From Candidatus Symbiobacter mobilis CR (GTDB lineage Bacteria; Pseudomonadota; Gammaproteobacteria; Burkholderiales; Burkholderiaceae_C), in contig NC_022576.1 of the NCBI RefSeq assembly GCF_000477435.1, positions 1,922,001-1,986,000 on the forward strand: a stretch of DNA of 64,000 bases, written 5' to 3'. Each line of letters starts with the position of its first letter. Position 1 is the first letter of the stretch. A model generated the notes under the pieces. It had not been told where the DNA came from. It made no database searches and saw nothing but the letters and a program-made list of their open reading frames with translations. Shown in pieces: positions 51,701-60,128 of the stretch. A program made the translations under genes and the position numbers.

Positions 51701-51998
51701 CCTGGGCGATAGCCGCGCCCTGTTCGATGAACTGTGTGGCTTGTATCGCAGCGATTTGCCAGTGCAATGGCAGCGCCTGCAACAAGCACAGGCTGCCGCA
51801 GACCGCGAAGGGATACGTACTGCAGCGCACGCCATCAAGGGCATGGTCAGCGTCTACTGCGCAGACCGGGCCGCCGCCGCCGCCAGGCTGCTGGAAGAGC
51901 GTGCAATCGAGGGCGATGTGGAGGGGGCCATCGGCGCGCTGGAACAAGAGCTGCGCGCACTGGATGCTGCGCTAGAGCAATGCGCTGCGCACTGGTAA
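48792..51998 (+). CDS. Hybrid sensor histidine kinase (PAS-HisKA-HATPase-REC-REC-HPt)
   Basis: 1068 residues. TM1 about 8-27; a helical periplasmic sensor (about 28-250) with NQYVLQARYGLLRNYDLLAE, like the DAHL family; TM2 about 254-278; PAS about 295-410; HisKA with His434 (ANMSHEIRTPMNGIIGM); ATPase about 530-655 (GTGLGLTIS); REC1 with Asp730; REC2 with Asp871 (MDLEMPEMNGYEATR); HPt with His1013 (AHAIKGMVS). A full phosphorelay in one chain. The GTG start overlaps the peroxidase stop, so translation is coupled. REC1 has LIDVQMPETDG intact. Confidence 0.93.
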   Translation: MKRSHGNALLWLLTMGLMALGLLGWLYRQSTQIDSALHIRIVTQLEQLRQYDTLLNQYVLQARYGLLRNYDLLAETQIAVIEAFDAMARDNPTYFGTVEAPLQQKFEQYRKAFLGKLDQVEEFKSSNSILRNSASYLPLVIQRSVDEATLGSIQHRLLHNLLHEVLLFSATHGRSRIHLEAAMRSLLRVVPAGSILHGSVARHVELLLSHQIGTDELVSLIVHASSAREGHELLRMYGDSYAQRQRTANDYRLVLVFLALIAVALLTHAVWVLGVLRQARQHLQDSLRELEFQKYAMDAHSIVSIADHEGKIFYTNDKFSEISQYTRAELIGQNHRILNSGHHPDEHFQEMWSTITHGRVWRSEVKNRRKDGSEYWVDATIVPFLDEEGHVLRYVSVCTDITERKRVEEALVEARDAAEHAVRVKSDFLANMSHEIRTPMNGIIGMTELALGTTLTEEQREYLELVRSSADSLLTIINDILDFSKIESGKMSIEHVSFSLEALLRDTVKMLGIRAHQKSLELLLRVDPEVPDRIQGDPGRLRQVLINLIGNAIKFTERGEIELSVQPSQEAHTGLLGEWVALEFAVRDTGIGIPPEKFATIFESFSQADTSITRKYGGTGLGLTISAQLVALMGGQIEVESTVGKGSRFFFRLPFPVSGDATISSPLRTDLVTGTDVLVVDDSERNGQLIADILQHWGMHPTTATNDGAALAAVRNAIAAGHPFPLALIDVQMPETDGIHLVQDIHALSADTAMVAMATVFEPHIALDRYHDAGVQAHLSKPVTQSALFDAVMTAVGAATPYARPAKQFASSLPMVSRSGLRLLLAEDNIVNQRLATILLEKNGHTVRIANDGKEAVDQWESGEFDAVLMDLEMPEMNGYEATRCIRERERLRGGHIPILAMTAHAMDGVRENCLESGMDGYLSKPIQVAALLHALDELPGARGHTPEELPSAQSRREEPLIDFDRMRQSLGDSRALFDELCGLYRSDLPVQWQRLQQAQAAADREGIRTAAHAIKGMVSVYCADRAAAAARLLEERAIEGDVEGAIGALEQELRALDAALEQCAAHW

Positions 51999-52061
51999 CT
52001 GCCTTGACTTTGCACAGCCGCCTTGGATCATGAAAGTCATGGCAGCTCCCCTCACCCCCAA

Positions 52062-52084
52062 CCCCTCTCCCGCTGGGCGAGGGG
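52062..52084 (+). repeat. C-rich palindromic repeat, second dispersed family
   Basis: CCCCTCTCCCGCTGGGCGAG then GGG; arms CCCCTC and GAGGGG. A copy of the family at 63810-63876. Confidence 0.7.
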
Positions 52085-52093
52085 AGCTTCGAG

Positions 52094-52110
52094 AAGTCGC
52101 TTCGCGACTT
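52094..52110 (+). repeat. Perfect hairpin just upstream of the dehydratase start
   Basis: AAGTCGC-TTC-GCGACTT, a 7-bp stem ending 11 bases before ATG 52122, where a ribosome-binding site would be expected; none is visible. It could affect translation or end the upstream transcript, but it lacks a T-run. Confidence 0.6.
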
Positions 52111-52121
52111 TCACAATAACA

Positions 52122-53987
52122 ATGCGAGATTGGGTGCTGGGGTGGCCACGGCCTGCCAAACAGGCTACCGTCGTCACGCTCGACGTCGCCCTGTCACTGC
52201 TGGCCACTGCAGTGGCTTTTGCCCTGCGGCTCGATACCCTGGAATGGCCGACTCCGGCCCAGTGGCAGATGTATGCCGTGGCCCCTGCGCTGGCCATTCC
52301 CCTCTTCGCCCGGTTTGGGTTGTACCGCGCCATCTTCCGCTACACGGGGCAGGCTGCGCTTGATGCAACGGCCCGCGCCGTGCTCGTCTACGCCTGTTTG
52401 CTCACCATCCTGCTGCTGTGGGTGCGTTGGCCCATGGTGCCAAGAACCCTAGGCGTACTGCAACCGCTGGTGTTCTTTCTGCTCGTCGGGGCCAGCCGCG
52501 CAGTAGCGCGGTTCTGGCTGGCCGGTATCTGGCCCGCCCGGCCCTGTGCGCGGGTGCTGATCTTCGGCGCCGGGGCGATCGGCGTGCAGGCGGCTTCCGC
52601 GCTCCGGGCCTGCGGGGGGTTCGAGCTGCTCGCATTCCTCGACGACGATGACCGCAAGGTAGGCCGCAATATCAACGGCGTTCCGGTGGTGGCCGCGTCA
52701 CAGATGCGCGACTGGGTCACGCGATGCGAAGTCACCGACGTACTGCTTGCGCTGCCCACCTCGCGGCGGGAGCGCCGCAACGCCATCATCGCCACGCTTG
52801 CGGGCTTGCCTGTGCATGTGCGCACGCTGCCCAGCGTGGCAGACCTGGCTTCGGGCAAAGTCACCGTTCGCGATTTCCGCGAACTCGACGTCGAAGACCT
52901 CCTGGGCCGGGAAACCGTCGGCCCCCACACCGACCTGCTTGCGCACGACTTGCAAGGCAAGGTGGTACTGGTCAGTGGCGCGGGGGGCAGCATTGGCAGC
53001 GAACTGACCCGGCAAATCGTTGCACAGCACCCGCGCACGCTGCTGTTGCTTGACCACAGCGAATACGCCCTGTACGCCATCCACCAAGAACTGCAAGCGC
53101 TGTGCAGCACGGCCGCGCTGCCGGTCGAACTCCTGCCACTGCTCGGGGATGTGGGCGATTCCGTGCGCATGCACGCACTCTGCGCTACGCACCGTCCTTC
53201 CGTGATTTACCACGCTGCGGCGTACAAGCACGTTCCGATGGTCGAAGCCAACGCCTGCGAGGGCGTGCGCAACAACGTCTTCGGCACGCTGCATCTGGCA
53301 CAGGCAGCGCAGCAATCCCACGTGGCCCGCTTCGTCCTGATCAGCACGGACAAGGCTGTTCGCCCCACCAACGTGATGGGCGCGAGCAAACGCCTTTCGG
53401 AGATGGTGTTGCAGGCGCTGGCCGCGTGCGGGGGGCAGACCTGTTTTGCCATGGTGCGCTTTGGCAATGTGCTGGACTCCAGCGGCAGCGTCGTCCCGCT
53501 GTTTCGCAAGCAAATCGCCGCAGGGGGGCCATTGACCGTGACGCACCCCGAAGTCACCCGCTATTTCATGACGATCCCCGAAGCCGCACAGCTCGTCATC
53601 CAGGCGGGGGCAATGGCCGTCGGCGGAGACGTTTTCGTGCTCGACATGGGCGAGCCGGTACGGATCATGGAACTGGCGTGCCGCATGGTCGAGCTATCGG
53701 GCCTGCGCGTTCATTCCCCTGCGCAGCCCGACGGAGACATCGACATCCAGATCACCGGTCTGCGCCCCGGGGAAAAGCTCCACGAAGAACTGCTGATCGG
53801 CAACGATCCCCAAGGCACCATGCACCCCAGGATCATGAAAGCGCACGAACCTTTCCTGCCCTGGGATGCCCTCTGCCCTATCCTCGAAGAATGCAAAGAC
53901 TGCGTGCAACGCGATGACCATGGCGCGCTGCGGGCCTTGCTACGGCGCCATGTGCATCTACGGAAAGAGTGGGACGAAATATGCTGA
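52122..53987 (+). CDS. Membrane-bound nucleotide-sugar 4,6-dehydratase (WbpM/PglF family)
   Basis: 621 residues. Four N-terminal membrane helices (to about 135), a CoA-binding-like Rossmann domain (about 145-260; RVLIFGAGAIGVQAAS) and the catalytic SDR domain (about 280-600) with VLVSGAGGSIGSELTRQI and STDKAVRPTNVMGASKRLSE. It converts UDP-GlcNAc to the 4-keto-6-deoxy sugar, the first step to QuiNAc, FucNAc or bacillosamine-type sugars. ATG 52122 is chosen because the earlier frame would translate the repeat at 52062-52110. The next gene overlaps by 7 bp. Confidence 0.92.
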   Translation: MRDWVLGWPRPAKQATVVTLDVALSLLATAVAFALRLDTLEWPTPAQWQMYAVAPALAIPLFARFGLYRAIFRYTGQAALDATARAVLVYACLLTILLLWVRWPMVPRTLGVLQPLVFFLLVGASRAVARFWLAGIWPARPCARVLIFGAGAIGVQAASALRACGGFELLAFLDDDDRKVGRNINGVPVVAASQMRDWVTRCEVTDVLLALPTSRRERRNAIIATLAGLPVHVRTLPSVADLASGKVTVRDFRELDVEDLLGRETVGPHTDLLAHDLQGKVVLVSGAGGSIGSELTRQIVAQHPRTLLLLDHSEYALYAIHQELQALCSTAALPVELLPLLGDVGDSVRMHALCATHRPSVIYHAAAYKHVPMVEANACEGVRNNVFGTLHLAQAAQQSHVARFVLISTDKAVRPTNVMGASKRLSEMVLQALAACGGQTCFAMVRFGNVLDSSGSVVPLFRKQIAAGGPLTVTHPEVTRYFMTIPEAAQLVIQAGAMAVGGDVFVLDMGEPVRIMELACRMVELSGLRVHSPAQPDGDIDIQITGLRPGEKLHEELLIGNDPQGTMHPRIMKAHEPFLPWDALCPILEECKDCVQRDDHGALRALLRRHVHLRKEWDEIC

Positions 53988-55360
53988 AAAAACTGCTCCT
54001 CGCCATCGCCATGGCAGGGTCTGCCTTGGCTGGCGCCCAAGACCCGGAAATCGCCCTCACCCCCGAAGAGCGCGAATACCTCCGCCGCATCCCAGCGATC
54101 AAGATGTGTGTCGACCCGGACTGGACGCCCTTCGAACACATCGATAAACAGGGACGACACGTCGGGATCGCCGCAGACCTCGTACAGAGGGTGGCGCAAC
54201 GTGTGGGGCTGCGCATCGACCTCTACCCCACCAAAACATGGGAAGAGAGCGTGGCGGCGTCCAAAGTTGGGCACTGCCACATATTGAGCTTCCTCAACCA
54301 GACGCCCTCGCGCGAGGAATGGCTCTCCTTCACCGACCCCATCTTTTACGACCAGAACATCATCATCACCCGCGAAGAACACCCCTACATCGGTGACATA
54401 CGCGGGCTGAAAGACGAACGGGTGGCGCTACCCGGGGGGACGATGGTCGAAGAACGGATCCGGCGCGATTTCCCGAACCTCGTCATCGTGACGACCGGCA
54501 GCGAATCCGAGGCGGTGTCTCTGGTGTCCGAACGCAAGGCGGAGCTGACCGTGCGCTCGCTGATCGTCGCTGCGTATGCCATCAAAAAGGAAGGGCTGTT
54601 CAACCTCAAGATCGCCGGGCAGATTCCCGAATACTCCAACAAACTGCGCATCGGCGTGCGCAAGGAAGAACCGCTGCTGCGCAGCATCCTTGACAAAGGT
54701 GTCCAGACGATCACGCCCCAAGACCGGGAAGCCATCGCCAACCGGCATGTATCCGTGCAGGTGTACAGCAACTTCGATACGACGCTGCTATGGCAGGTCG
54801 GCGCTGTGGCCTTGGTCGTCATCGCCTTGGTGCTGTACTGGAACCGCAAGCTGCAAGCGATCAACCGCGAATTCGAGCGCCTTTCGATCACCGACCGGCT
54901 CACAGGGCTTTACAACCGCCTACGGCTCGATACCGTGCTCGAAGCGGAGGTGCAGCGCTCTTCCCGCTTCGGGCAGCCTTTCTCGGTCATTCTGCTGGAC
55001 ATCGACCATTTCAAGGCAGTCAACGACGAGTACGGCCACCACACAGGGGACGATGTGCTCATCGAAGTCGCCCGCATCCTGCAAACGCACACCCGGGAAA
55101 CAGACGTCGTGGGCAGGTGGGGGGGCGAAGAATTCCTCGTGGTGTGCCCGCACACGCACCGCGAAGGCGCCCGCACACTCGCCGAAAACCTACGATCCAA
55201 GATGCAGGAGCGAGACATCCCTACCGTCGGGCACAAGACGGCGAGCTTTGGCGTAGCCGCCTACGAAGCGAAGGATCACGCCAAGGACGTCGTCGCCCGC
55301 GCAGACACCGCGCTCTACGAGGCCAAGCGCAACGGGCGCAACCGGGTGGAGGCAGGGTAA
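53981..55360 (+). CDS. Diguanylate cyclase with periplasmic substrate-binding-type sensor
   Basis: 459 residues. Signal/anchor at 1-22, SBP-family-3 domain at about 35-255 (CVDPDWTPFEHIDKQGRHVG), TM at about 268-288, GGDEF domain at about 295-458. The active site is GGEEF (381-385), with the substrate loop LDIDHFKAVND intact, and an inhibitory RxxD site at 372-375 at correct spacing, so it should make c-di-GMP under product control. ATG 53981 overlaps the dehydratase stop; GTG 53969 is an alternative. Coupling to a glycan gene suggests control of surface polysaccharide or biofilm, which is inference. Confidence 0.92.
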   Translation: MLKKLLLAIAMAGSALAGAQDPEIALTPEEREYLRRIPAIKMCVDPDWTPFEHIDKQGRHVGIAADLVQRVAQRVGLRIDLYPTKTWEESVAASKVGHCHILSFLNQTPSREEWLSFTDPIFYDQNIIITREEHPYIGDIRGLKDERVALPGGTMVEERIRRDFPNLVIVTTGSESEAVSLVSERKAELTVRSLIVAAYAIKKEGLFNLKIAGQIPEYSNKLRIGVRKEEPLLRSILDKGVQTITPQDREAIANRHVSVQVYSNFDTTLLWQVGAVALVVIALVLYWNRKLQAINREFERLSITDRLTGLYNRLRLDTVLEAEVQRSSRFGQPFSVILLDIDHFKAVNDEYGHHTGDDVLIEVARILQTHTRETDVVGRWGGEEFLVVCPHTHREGARTLAENLRSKMQERDIPTVGHKTASFGVAAYEAKDHAKDVVARADTALYEAKRNGRNRVEAG

Positions 55361-55455
55361 AGATACAGGTACATGGAACTTCAAAGGTAAGGATACAGGC
55401 AGAGGTAGGGATAGGGAAGAAGCAAGGCGAGGGAAAGAAAGGGAAGGGAAAAAAT
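55361..55455 (+). other. Purine-rich spacer between convergent genes
   Basis: Nearly continuous A/G sequence on the plus strand with imperfect repeats of GGTA(A)GGATACAGG type. No gene or clear terminator seen. Confidence 0.6.
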
Positions 55456-56544
55456 CTAGGACGGCCGACATTCAATCAGCGGCAATGTCGCGCCGACTTG
55501 CGCCACTTTCGTGCATGTATAGCCATACGCAGACAAATCCTGGATGCATTTGTCTGCAGTTGCCGACCCGTTGACGAGATGGGTTTCAATGACGATTTTG
55601 GGTCTATGGTTGGCAAAAAATTCGCGGTCTTCGAAGACGACGGATTCTGCGCCTTCCACATCACATTTGATGAAGTCCACCGAGGGAAGATCGGCCACTT
55701 GCATCAAACCACTCAACGTCACTGACTCTACCACCTGCGTATCACCCCTGTTGGCGCCAAGAATATGGGAAACCGCCGCGCCCATATTGCCTTCCGAAGA
55801 GAATGACAACCCATTGCCATGGTTCCAGATGGCTCCCGCAAAGGCTTCGATGACGTCCCCCCTGATTCGGGTATACAAATCGATATTCTTTTGTATCGAT
55901 TGCAAGTTGTATTGGTCGGCATCCAATGCAATGACCCGGCCTGTGGATCCCACGAACTCCTTGAAGATGATCGACGTCAGCCCCGCATAGGCGCCCAGGT
56001 CGATCACGTTCTGCCCTGCTTTCAGGTCTGCAAACTCCAGGTACTGGTACGTCGTTGCCACCGGCTCGGACAACGAGGGGAAATGGATCGGCATCAATCC
56101 GAAACCCACGACGTGGTGGTATCTGGGAGTCGAATAATCGACCAGCTCGTACCCTTGGAATTCCATCGGTTCGACGGAAGAAAAGTAGTAATCGAAGCTA
56201 TCGATCATGTCGTAAGAATAGATAAAGTGCTTCAGGCTGATTCGTAAAATTTTTCCATCTTTTATGAAATCAACATAATGCGCTGCGAGCTTGACCTGGA
56301 TCCCAGCCTTCCTGGCCTTATTTTGAATTTGTACAACGTGTGCATTGTTTAGCAATGCATTGGTTTTGTTACCAGTTTCTTTTCCGGGATTATTTCGAGT
56401 GTTTCTTCCAGTCTTATTTGCTGCCTTATTTCCAGTTCCAGCAATATTCCCGGTTTTCTTCTCCGTCTTTTGCCCTGCCTGGCCAGTCATACCTGGAATC
56501 CGCCCATCCAGATCTTGGTACAGTTGCGCAATCACTGTTTGCAT
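55456..56544 (-). CDS. FkbM-family SAM-dependent methyltransferase
   Basis: 362 residues. The methyltransferase core is at about 175-345: NVIDLGAYAGLTSIIF (SAM loop), GRVIALDADQYNLQSIQKN and VDFIKCDVEGAESVVF, the FkbM signature, then KIVIETHLV. Residues about 18-65 are a low-complexity Gly/Lys/Asn/Thr linker with repeats of the GxKTGN kind, probably disordered. It is oriented against its neighbours, between a diguanylate cyclase and the CDP-sugar genes. FkbM enzymes O-methylate sugars or polyketides; a sugar substrate is likely here. A somewhat lower GC in the N-terminal third hints at separate origin. Confidence 0.85.
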   Translation of the reverse strand: MQTVIAQLYQDLDGRIPGMTGQAGQKTEKKTGNIAGTGNKAANKTGRNTRNNPGKETGNKTNALLNNAHVVQIQNKARKAGIQVKLAAHYVDFIKDGKILRISLKHFIYSYDMIDSFDYYFSSVEPMEFQGYELVDYSTPRYHHVVGFGLMPIHFPSLSEPVATTYQYLEFADLKAGQNVIDLGAYAGLTSIIFKEFVGSTGRVIALDADQYNLQSIQKNIDLYTRIRGDVIEAFAGAIWNHGNGLSFSSEGNMGAAVSHILGANRGDTQVVESVTLSGLMQVADLPSVDFIKCDVEGAESVVFEDREFFANHRPKIVIETHLVNGSATADKCIQDLSAYGYTCTKVAQVGATLPLIECRPS

Positions 56545-56655
56545 GGTTATGCTCCCATTGCTGGATTAGGCTGAAATAGCCATTCTCTCACGCTCCCGCA
56601 GTACTTCGGAATTTGTGGGAATCTACCAGGCTTGGGTAGCCCCATTTCTCTTGCG

Positions 56656-56679
56656 CATCGTGATTTCCGCCGCTCCTAC
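56656..56679 (-). repeat. REP-like element, left half of an inverted pair
   Basis: Minus strand: TGTAGGAGCGGCGGAAATCA then CGAT; two stem changes from consensus. Confidence 0.7.
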
Positions 56680-56705
56680 AGCAGTACAACGTTTCCGTTC
56701 CTGGT

Positions 56706-56727
56706 GCAGAAGCGACGGAAGTCACGA
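56706..56727 (+). repeat. REP-like element, right half of an inverted pair
   Basis: GCAGAAGCGACGGAAGTCAC then GA(T); the loop GGAA is kept. Confidence 0.7.
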
Positions 56728-56864
56728 TACAGCCTGATCAGCATCCCCATGCAAGCAAGGATCGGCACATCGTGGGGTCGTATGATCCTCGAAGGGCGCC
56801 CAACCTCAGGGTTCCAGCCTACCGTGGCAGCCCTTCTGCTCTACCCCTTTCCCCCGACGACACC

Positions 56865-57638
56865 ATGAAAGCAGTCATCCTGGCCGGTGGCCTGGGCACG
56901 CGGCTCAGTGAAGAAACCGTGGTTCGCCCCAAGCCGATGGTCGAGATCGGCGGGCATCCGCTGCTGTGGCATCTGCTCAAAATTTACTCTTGCCACGGTA
57001 TCCACGATTTTGTAATCTGCTGCGGGTACAAGGGGTACCTGATCAAGGAGTTCTTTGCAAACTATTTTTTGCATACCTCCGACGTCACCTTCCACATGCA
57101 AACCAACAAGATGGAAGTGCATCACCAGCACGCCGAGCCGTGGAACGTGACCCTCGTCGATACCGGGGAACACACGATGACCGGTGGCAGGCTGCTGCGC
57201 GTGGCCGAATACGTGCGCAATGAAGAAGCGTTCTGCCTGACTTACGGGGACGGCCTCGGGGATGTGGACATCGCGGAGACGATCCGCTTCCACCATAGCC
57301 ACGGCAAGCTCGCCACCGTCACCGCCGCGCTGCCGCCGGGGCGCTTTGGCGCGCTGGACATCCAGGACGGGCAGGTGCTGCATTTCCGCGAAAAACCCCG
57401 GGGCGACGGCGCCGTTGTCAACGGGGGGTTTTTCGTGCTCTCGCCTGGCGTGCTGGATTACCTGGCCGACGATGCCACCATCTGGGAACAGGAACCGCTG
57501 CGGCAACTCGCGCAAGACGGGCAACTCATGGCCTACCGGCACACCGGGTTCTGGCAGCCGATGGACACGCTTTACGACAAACGCTCCCTCGAAGCCCTAT
57601 GGGAGAGCGGGAAAGCACCGTGGAAGCTGTGGAACTGA
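56865..57638 (+). CDS. rfbF: Glucose-1-phosphate cytidylyltransferase
   Basis: 257 residues, the exact usual length. It forms CDP-glucose from CTP and glucose-1-phosphate, the entry to CDP-3,6-dideoxyhexoses (abequose, paratose, tyvelose, ascarylose). The N-terminal [15 protein letters not shown] loop, [20 protein letters not shown] and [18 protein letters not shown] are characteristic. ATG 56865 matches the family start. It overlaps rfbG by 40 bp. Confidence 0.95.
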   Translation: MKAVILAGGLGTRLSEETVVRPKPMVEIGGHPLLWHLLKIYSCHGIHDFVICCGYKGYLIKEFFANYFLHTSDVTFHMQTNKMEVHHQHAEPWNVTLVDTGEHTMTGGRLLRVAEYVRNEEAFCLTYGDGLGDVDIAETIRFHHSHGKLATVTAALPPGRFGALDIQDGQVLHFREKPRGDGAVVNGGFFVLSPGVLDYLADDATIWEQEPLRQLAQDGQLMAYRHTGFWQPMDTLYDKRSLEALWESGKAPWKLWN

Positions 57639-58798
57639 CCTCGCCCCCGACATCGGGGAATACGGTGGGTGGCGCCAATACAGTGGGCGGCACCGTGCGC
57701 GAACACAGCACCGTTCCGGCGGACTTCTGGCACGGCAAGCGCGTGTTCCTGACCGGACATACCGGCTTCAAGGGAAGCTGGCTGGCGCTATGGCTACAAG
57801 CCATGCACGCGCAGGTCGCGGGGTACGCACTCCCGGCTCCCACGACCCCTTCGCTGTTCGAGCTGGCGCAGGTGGCATCCGGCATGGCACACACGATTGG
57901 CGATGTGTGTGATCTGCCGACCCTGCACACAGCAATGGCCGCGCACCGCAGCGAGATCGTCTTCCACTTGGCAGCGCAGCCCTTGGTGCGCCGCTCGTAC
58001 CAAGAACCGGTGGAAACCTACGCCACCAACGTCATGGGAACCGTGCATCTGCTTGACTGCGTGCGGCGCGTTCCCAGCGTGCGCGCCGTCGTCGTCGTCA
58101 CGACCGACAAGTGCTATGACAACCGCGAATGGCCGTGGCCCTACCGGGAAAACGAAGCGATGGGCGGCTTCGACCCCTACAGCAGCAGCAAGGGATGTGC
58201 GGAACTCGTGACCGCTGCCTACCGTTCCTCTTTTTTCCGCGAGGGCGCCGTCGCCGTGGCCAGCGCACGCGCGGGCAATGTGATCGGCGGGGGGGACTGG
58301 GCGCCGGATCGACTTATTCCCGACGCCATGGCGGCCTTTGCGGCAGGCAGGACGCTGACCCTGCGCAACCCCGGCGCAACCCGACCCTGGCAACACGTGC
58401 TCGAACCATTGGGCGGCTACCTCATCCTGGCGCAAGCGTTGTGGGAACATGGGCAAGACTACGCCGAGGCGTGGAATTTCGGCCCCCACGCCGAAGACGC
58501 CTGGCCCGTTGCGCAAGTCATCGACACGCTGGCTACGCTATGGGGCGGGACGGCCCGTTGGGAAGTGGACAAAGCCATGCACCCCCACGAAGCCCACTGC
58601 CTACAGCTCGATATCGCCAAAGCACGCGCCCGGCTACGCTGGCAACCCCGGTTGCGCTTGCAGCAGGCGCTGGAACATACGGTGGACTGGTACCGGCGGC
58701 TGCACGCGGGGGAAGATGCCCGCGAACTCACGCTCCAGCAACTGCAACGCTACCGCAGCGAGGACCCAACGCATGGATCGCATTCTGGACATCGATGA
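57599..58798 (+). CDS. rfbG: CDP-glucose 4,6-dehydratase
   Basis: 399 residues. SDR enzyme making CDP-4-keto-6-deoxyglucose. Rossmann motif [19 protein letters not shown] at about 49-67, [11 protein letters not shown] with the catalytic Thr, and [12 protein letters not shown] with Tyr and Lys. The family normally starts near [11 protein letters not shown]; here about 40 extra residues, rich in Thr, Gly and Val, precede it if ATG 57599 is used. GTG 57695 is an alternative that would remove most of the extension and the overlap with rfbF. Confidence 0.93.
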   Translation: MGERESTVEAVELTSPPTSGNTVGGANTVGGTVREHSTVPADFWHGKRVFLTGHTGFKGSWLALWLQAMHAQVAGYALPAPTTPSLFELAQVASGMAHTIGDVCDLPTLHTAMAAHRSEIVFHLAAQPLVRRSYQEPVETYATNVMGTVHLLDCVRRVPSVRAVVVVTTDKCYDNREWPWPYRENEAMGGFDPYSSSKGCAELVTAAYRSSFFREGAVAVASARAGNVIGGGDWAPDRLIPDAMAAFAAGRTLTLRNPGATRPWQHVLEPLGGYLILAQALWEHGQDYAEAWNFGPHAEDAWPVAQVIDTLATLWGGTARWEVDKAMHPHEAHCLQLDIAKARARLRWQPRLRLQQALEHTVDWYRRLHAGEDARELTLQQLQRYRSEDPTHGSHSGHR

Positions 58799-60128
58799 AC
58801 CCACCCCGCCGGATCGGCCGCAGGCGCTGCGCAAGCACATCGCCGCGCTGGTGCGTGAGTACGCGCAGCTTGTCCTCGCCCCCCCGGCCTTCGTTCCAGG
58901 CATCACGCCGGTGCCGCCTTCAGGCAAGCTGCTGGGCGCGGAAGAGCTGGAGGCGATGGTCGAAGCCAGTCTCGACGGCTGGCTGACGACAGGGCGATTC
59001 AATGCCGATTTCGAGCGGCGGCTGGCCCGTTTCGTCGGTGTGAACCATGCGCTCACCGTCAACTCGGGTTCTTCGGCCAACCTCGTCGCTTTTTTCACGC
59101 TGACGTCCCCCAAGCTCGGCGACCGCGCAATCCGCAAAGGCGACGAGGTCCTGACTACGGCGGTGGGGTTCCCGACGACGGTTAACCCCATCGTCCAGTT
59201 CGGCGCCATCCCGGTATTCGTCGATGTCGATCCGGCGACCTACAACGTCGATGTTGCGCAGCTCGAAGCCGCGATTGGCCCGCGCACCAAGGCTGTGATG
59301 CTGGCGCACTGCCTGGGCAACCCTTTTGACCTTGATGCAGTGACTGCGCTGTGCCGCAAGCATGGGCTGTGGCTCGTCGAAGACTGCTGCGACGCGCTGG
59401 GTTCCACGTACCGGGGCAAGATGGTCGGCACCTTTGGCGACCTGGCCACCCTGAGCTTTTACCCCGCGCACCACATCACGATGGGAGAAGGCGGCGCAGT
59501 GCTGACCAACGACCCCACCCTGCGCGCCATCGCCGAAAGCTTTCGGGACTGGGGCCGCGACTGCTCTTGCCCGCCGGGGCGGGACAACACCTGCGGCAAG
59601 CGCTACGCACAGCAGCTCGGCACCCTGCCTGCGGGGTACGACCACAAATACACCTACAGCCATCTCGGGTTCAACCTCAAGATTACCGACATGCAGGCAG
59701 CGTGTGCGCTGGCGCAACTGGCCAAGGCCCCCGGCTTCATTCGGTCACGCAAAGATCATTTCGCGTATCTGCTCGATCAGTTGCGGCCTTGCGAAGGACT
59801 GCTGCAACTGCCCCGGGCCACCGCCTACGCCGACCCCTCGTGGTTTGGCTTCGCGCTCACGCTGCGCGAGGACTGCCCCGTCTCCCGGGTCGATTTGCTC
59901 TCGTACCTCGACCAGCACCGGGTGGGCACGCGACTCGTCTTTGCCGGAAACCTGACCCGCCAGCCTTCGATGCAAGGGGTGCCCTACCGCATCCACGGGA
60001 CGCTACGCCACGCTGATGCGGTGATGGAGCGCAGTTTCTGGATCGGCGTGCAGCCTGCGCTCACCACGGAAATGCTCGACTTTGCGGCAAGGGCGATCGA
60101 ACGTTTTCTAGGGGTGCGCTTTGGCTAA
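58773..60128 (+). CDS. rfbH: CDP-4-keto-6-deoxyglucose-3-dehydrase (E1)
   Basis: 451 residues. This PMP- and [2Fe-2S]-dependent enzyme removes the C3 hydroxyl. The usual PLP lysine is replaced: the segment SFYPAHHITMGEGG has His233 at that place, as in known E1. The cluster cysteines keep the E1 spacing exactly: Cys206-X57-Cys264-X1-Cys266-X7-Cys274. It overlaps rfbG by 26 bp. No reductase (E3, rfbI/ascD) or downstream epimerase/synthase is in the window, so the final dideoxysugar is unknown. Confidence 0.95.
   Translation: MDRILDIDEPTPPDRPQALRKHIAALVREYAQLVLAPPAFVPGITPVPPSGKLLGAEELEAMVEASLDGWLTTGRFNADFERRLARFVGVNHALTVNSGSSANLVAFFTLTSPKLGDRAIRKGDEVLTTAVGFPTTVNPIVQFGAIPVFVDVDPATYNVDVAQLEAAIGPRTKAVMLAHCLGNPFDLDAVTALCRKHGLWLVEDCCDALGSTYRGKMVGTFGDLATLSFYPAHHITMGEGGAVLTNDPTLRAIAESFRDWGRDCSCPPGRDNTCGKRYAQQLGTLPAGYDHKYTYSHLGFNLKITDMQAACALAQLAKAPGFIRSRKDHFAYLLDQLRPCEGLLQLPRATAYADPSWFGFALTLREDCPVSRVDLLSYLDQHRVGTRLVFAGNLTRQPSMQGVPYRIHGTLRHADAVMERSFWIGVQPALTTEMLDFAARAIERFLGVRFG

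Larger units (their letters stand above)
56545..56864. other. 320-bp spacer upstream of rfbF
   Basis: It holds an inverted pair of REP-like elements (56656-56679 and 56706-56727). No gene, terminator or clear promoter was recognised; the divergent FkbM gene and rfbF both must be transcribed from here. Confidence 0.6.

Noticed and set aside
52023..52121. N-terminal extension of the WbpM/PglF-type protein
   Set aside because: It would translate the palindromic repeat and hairpin; the family starts at the membrane helices.
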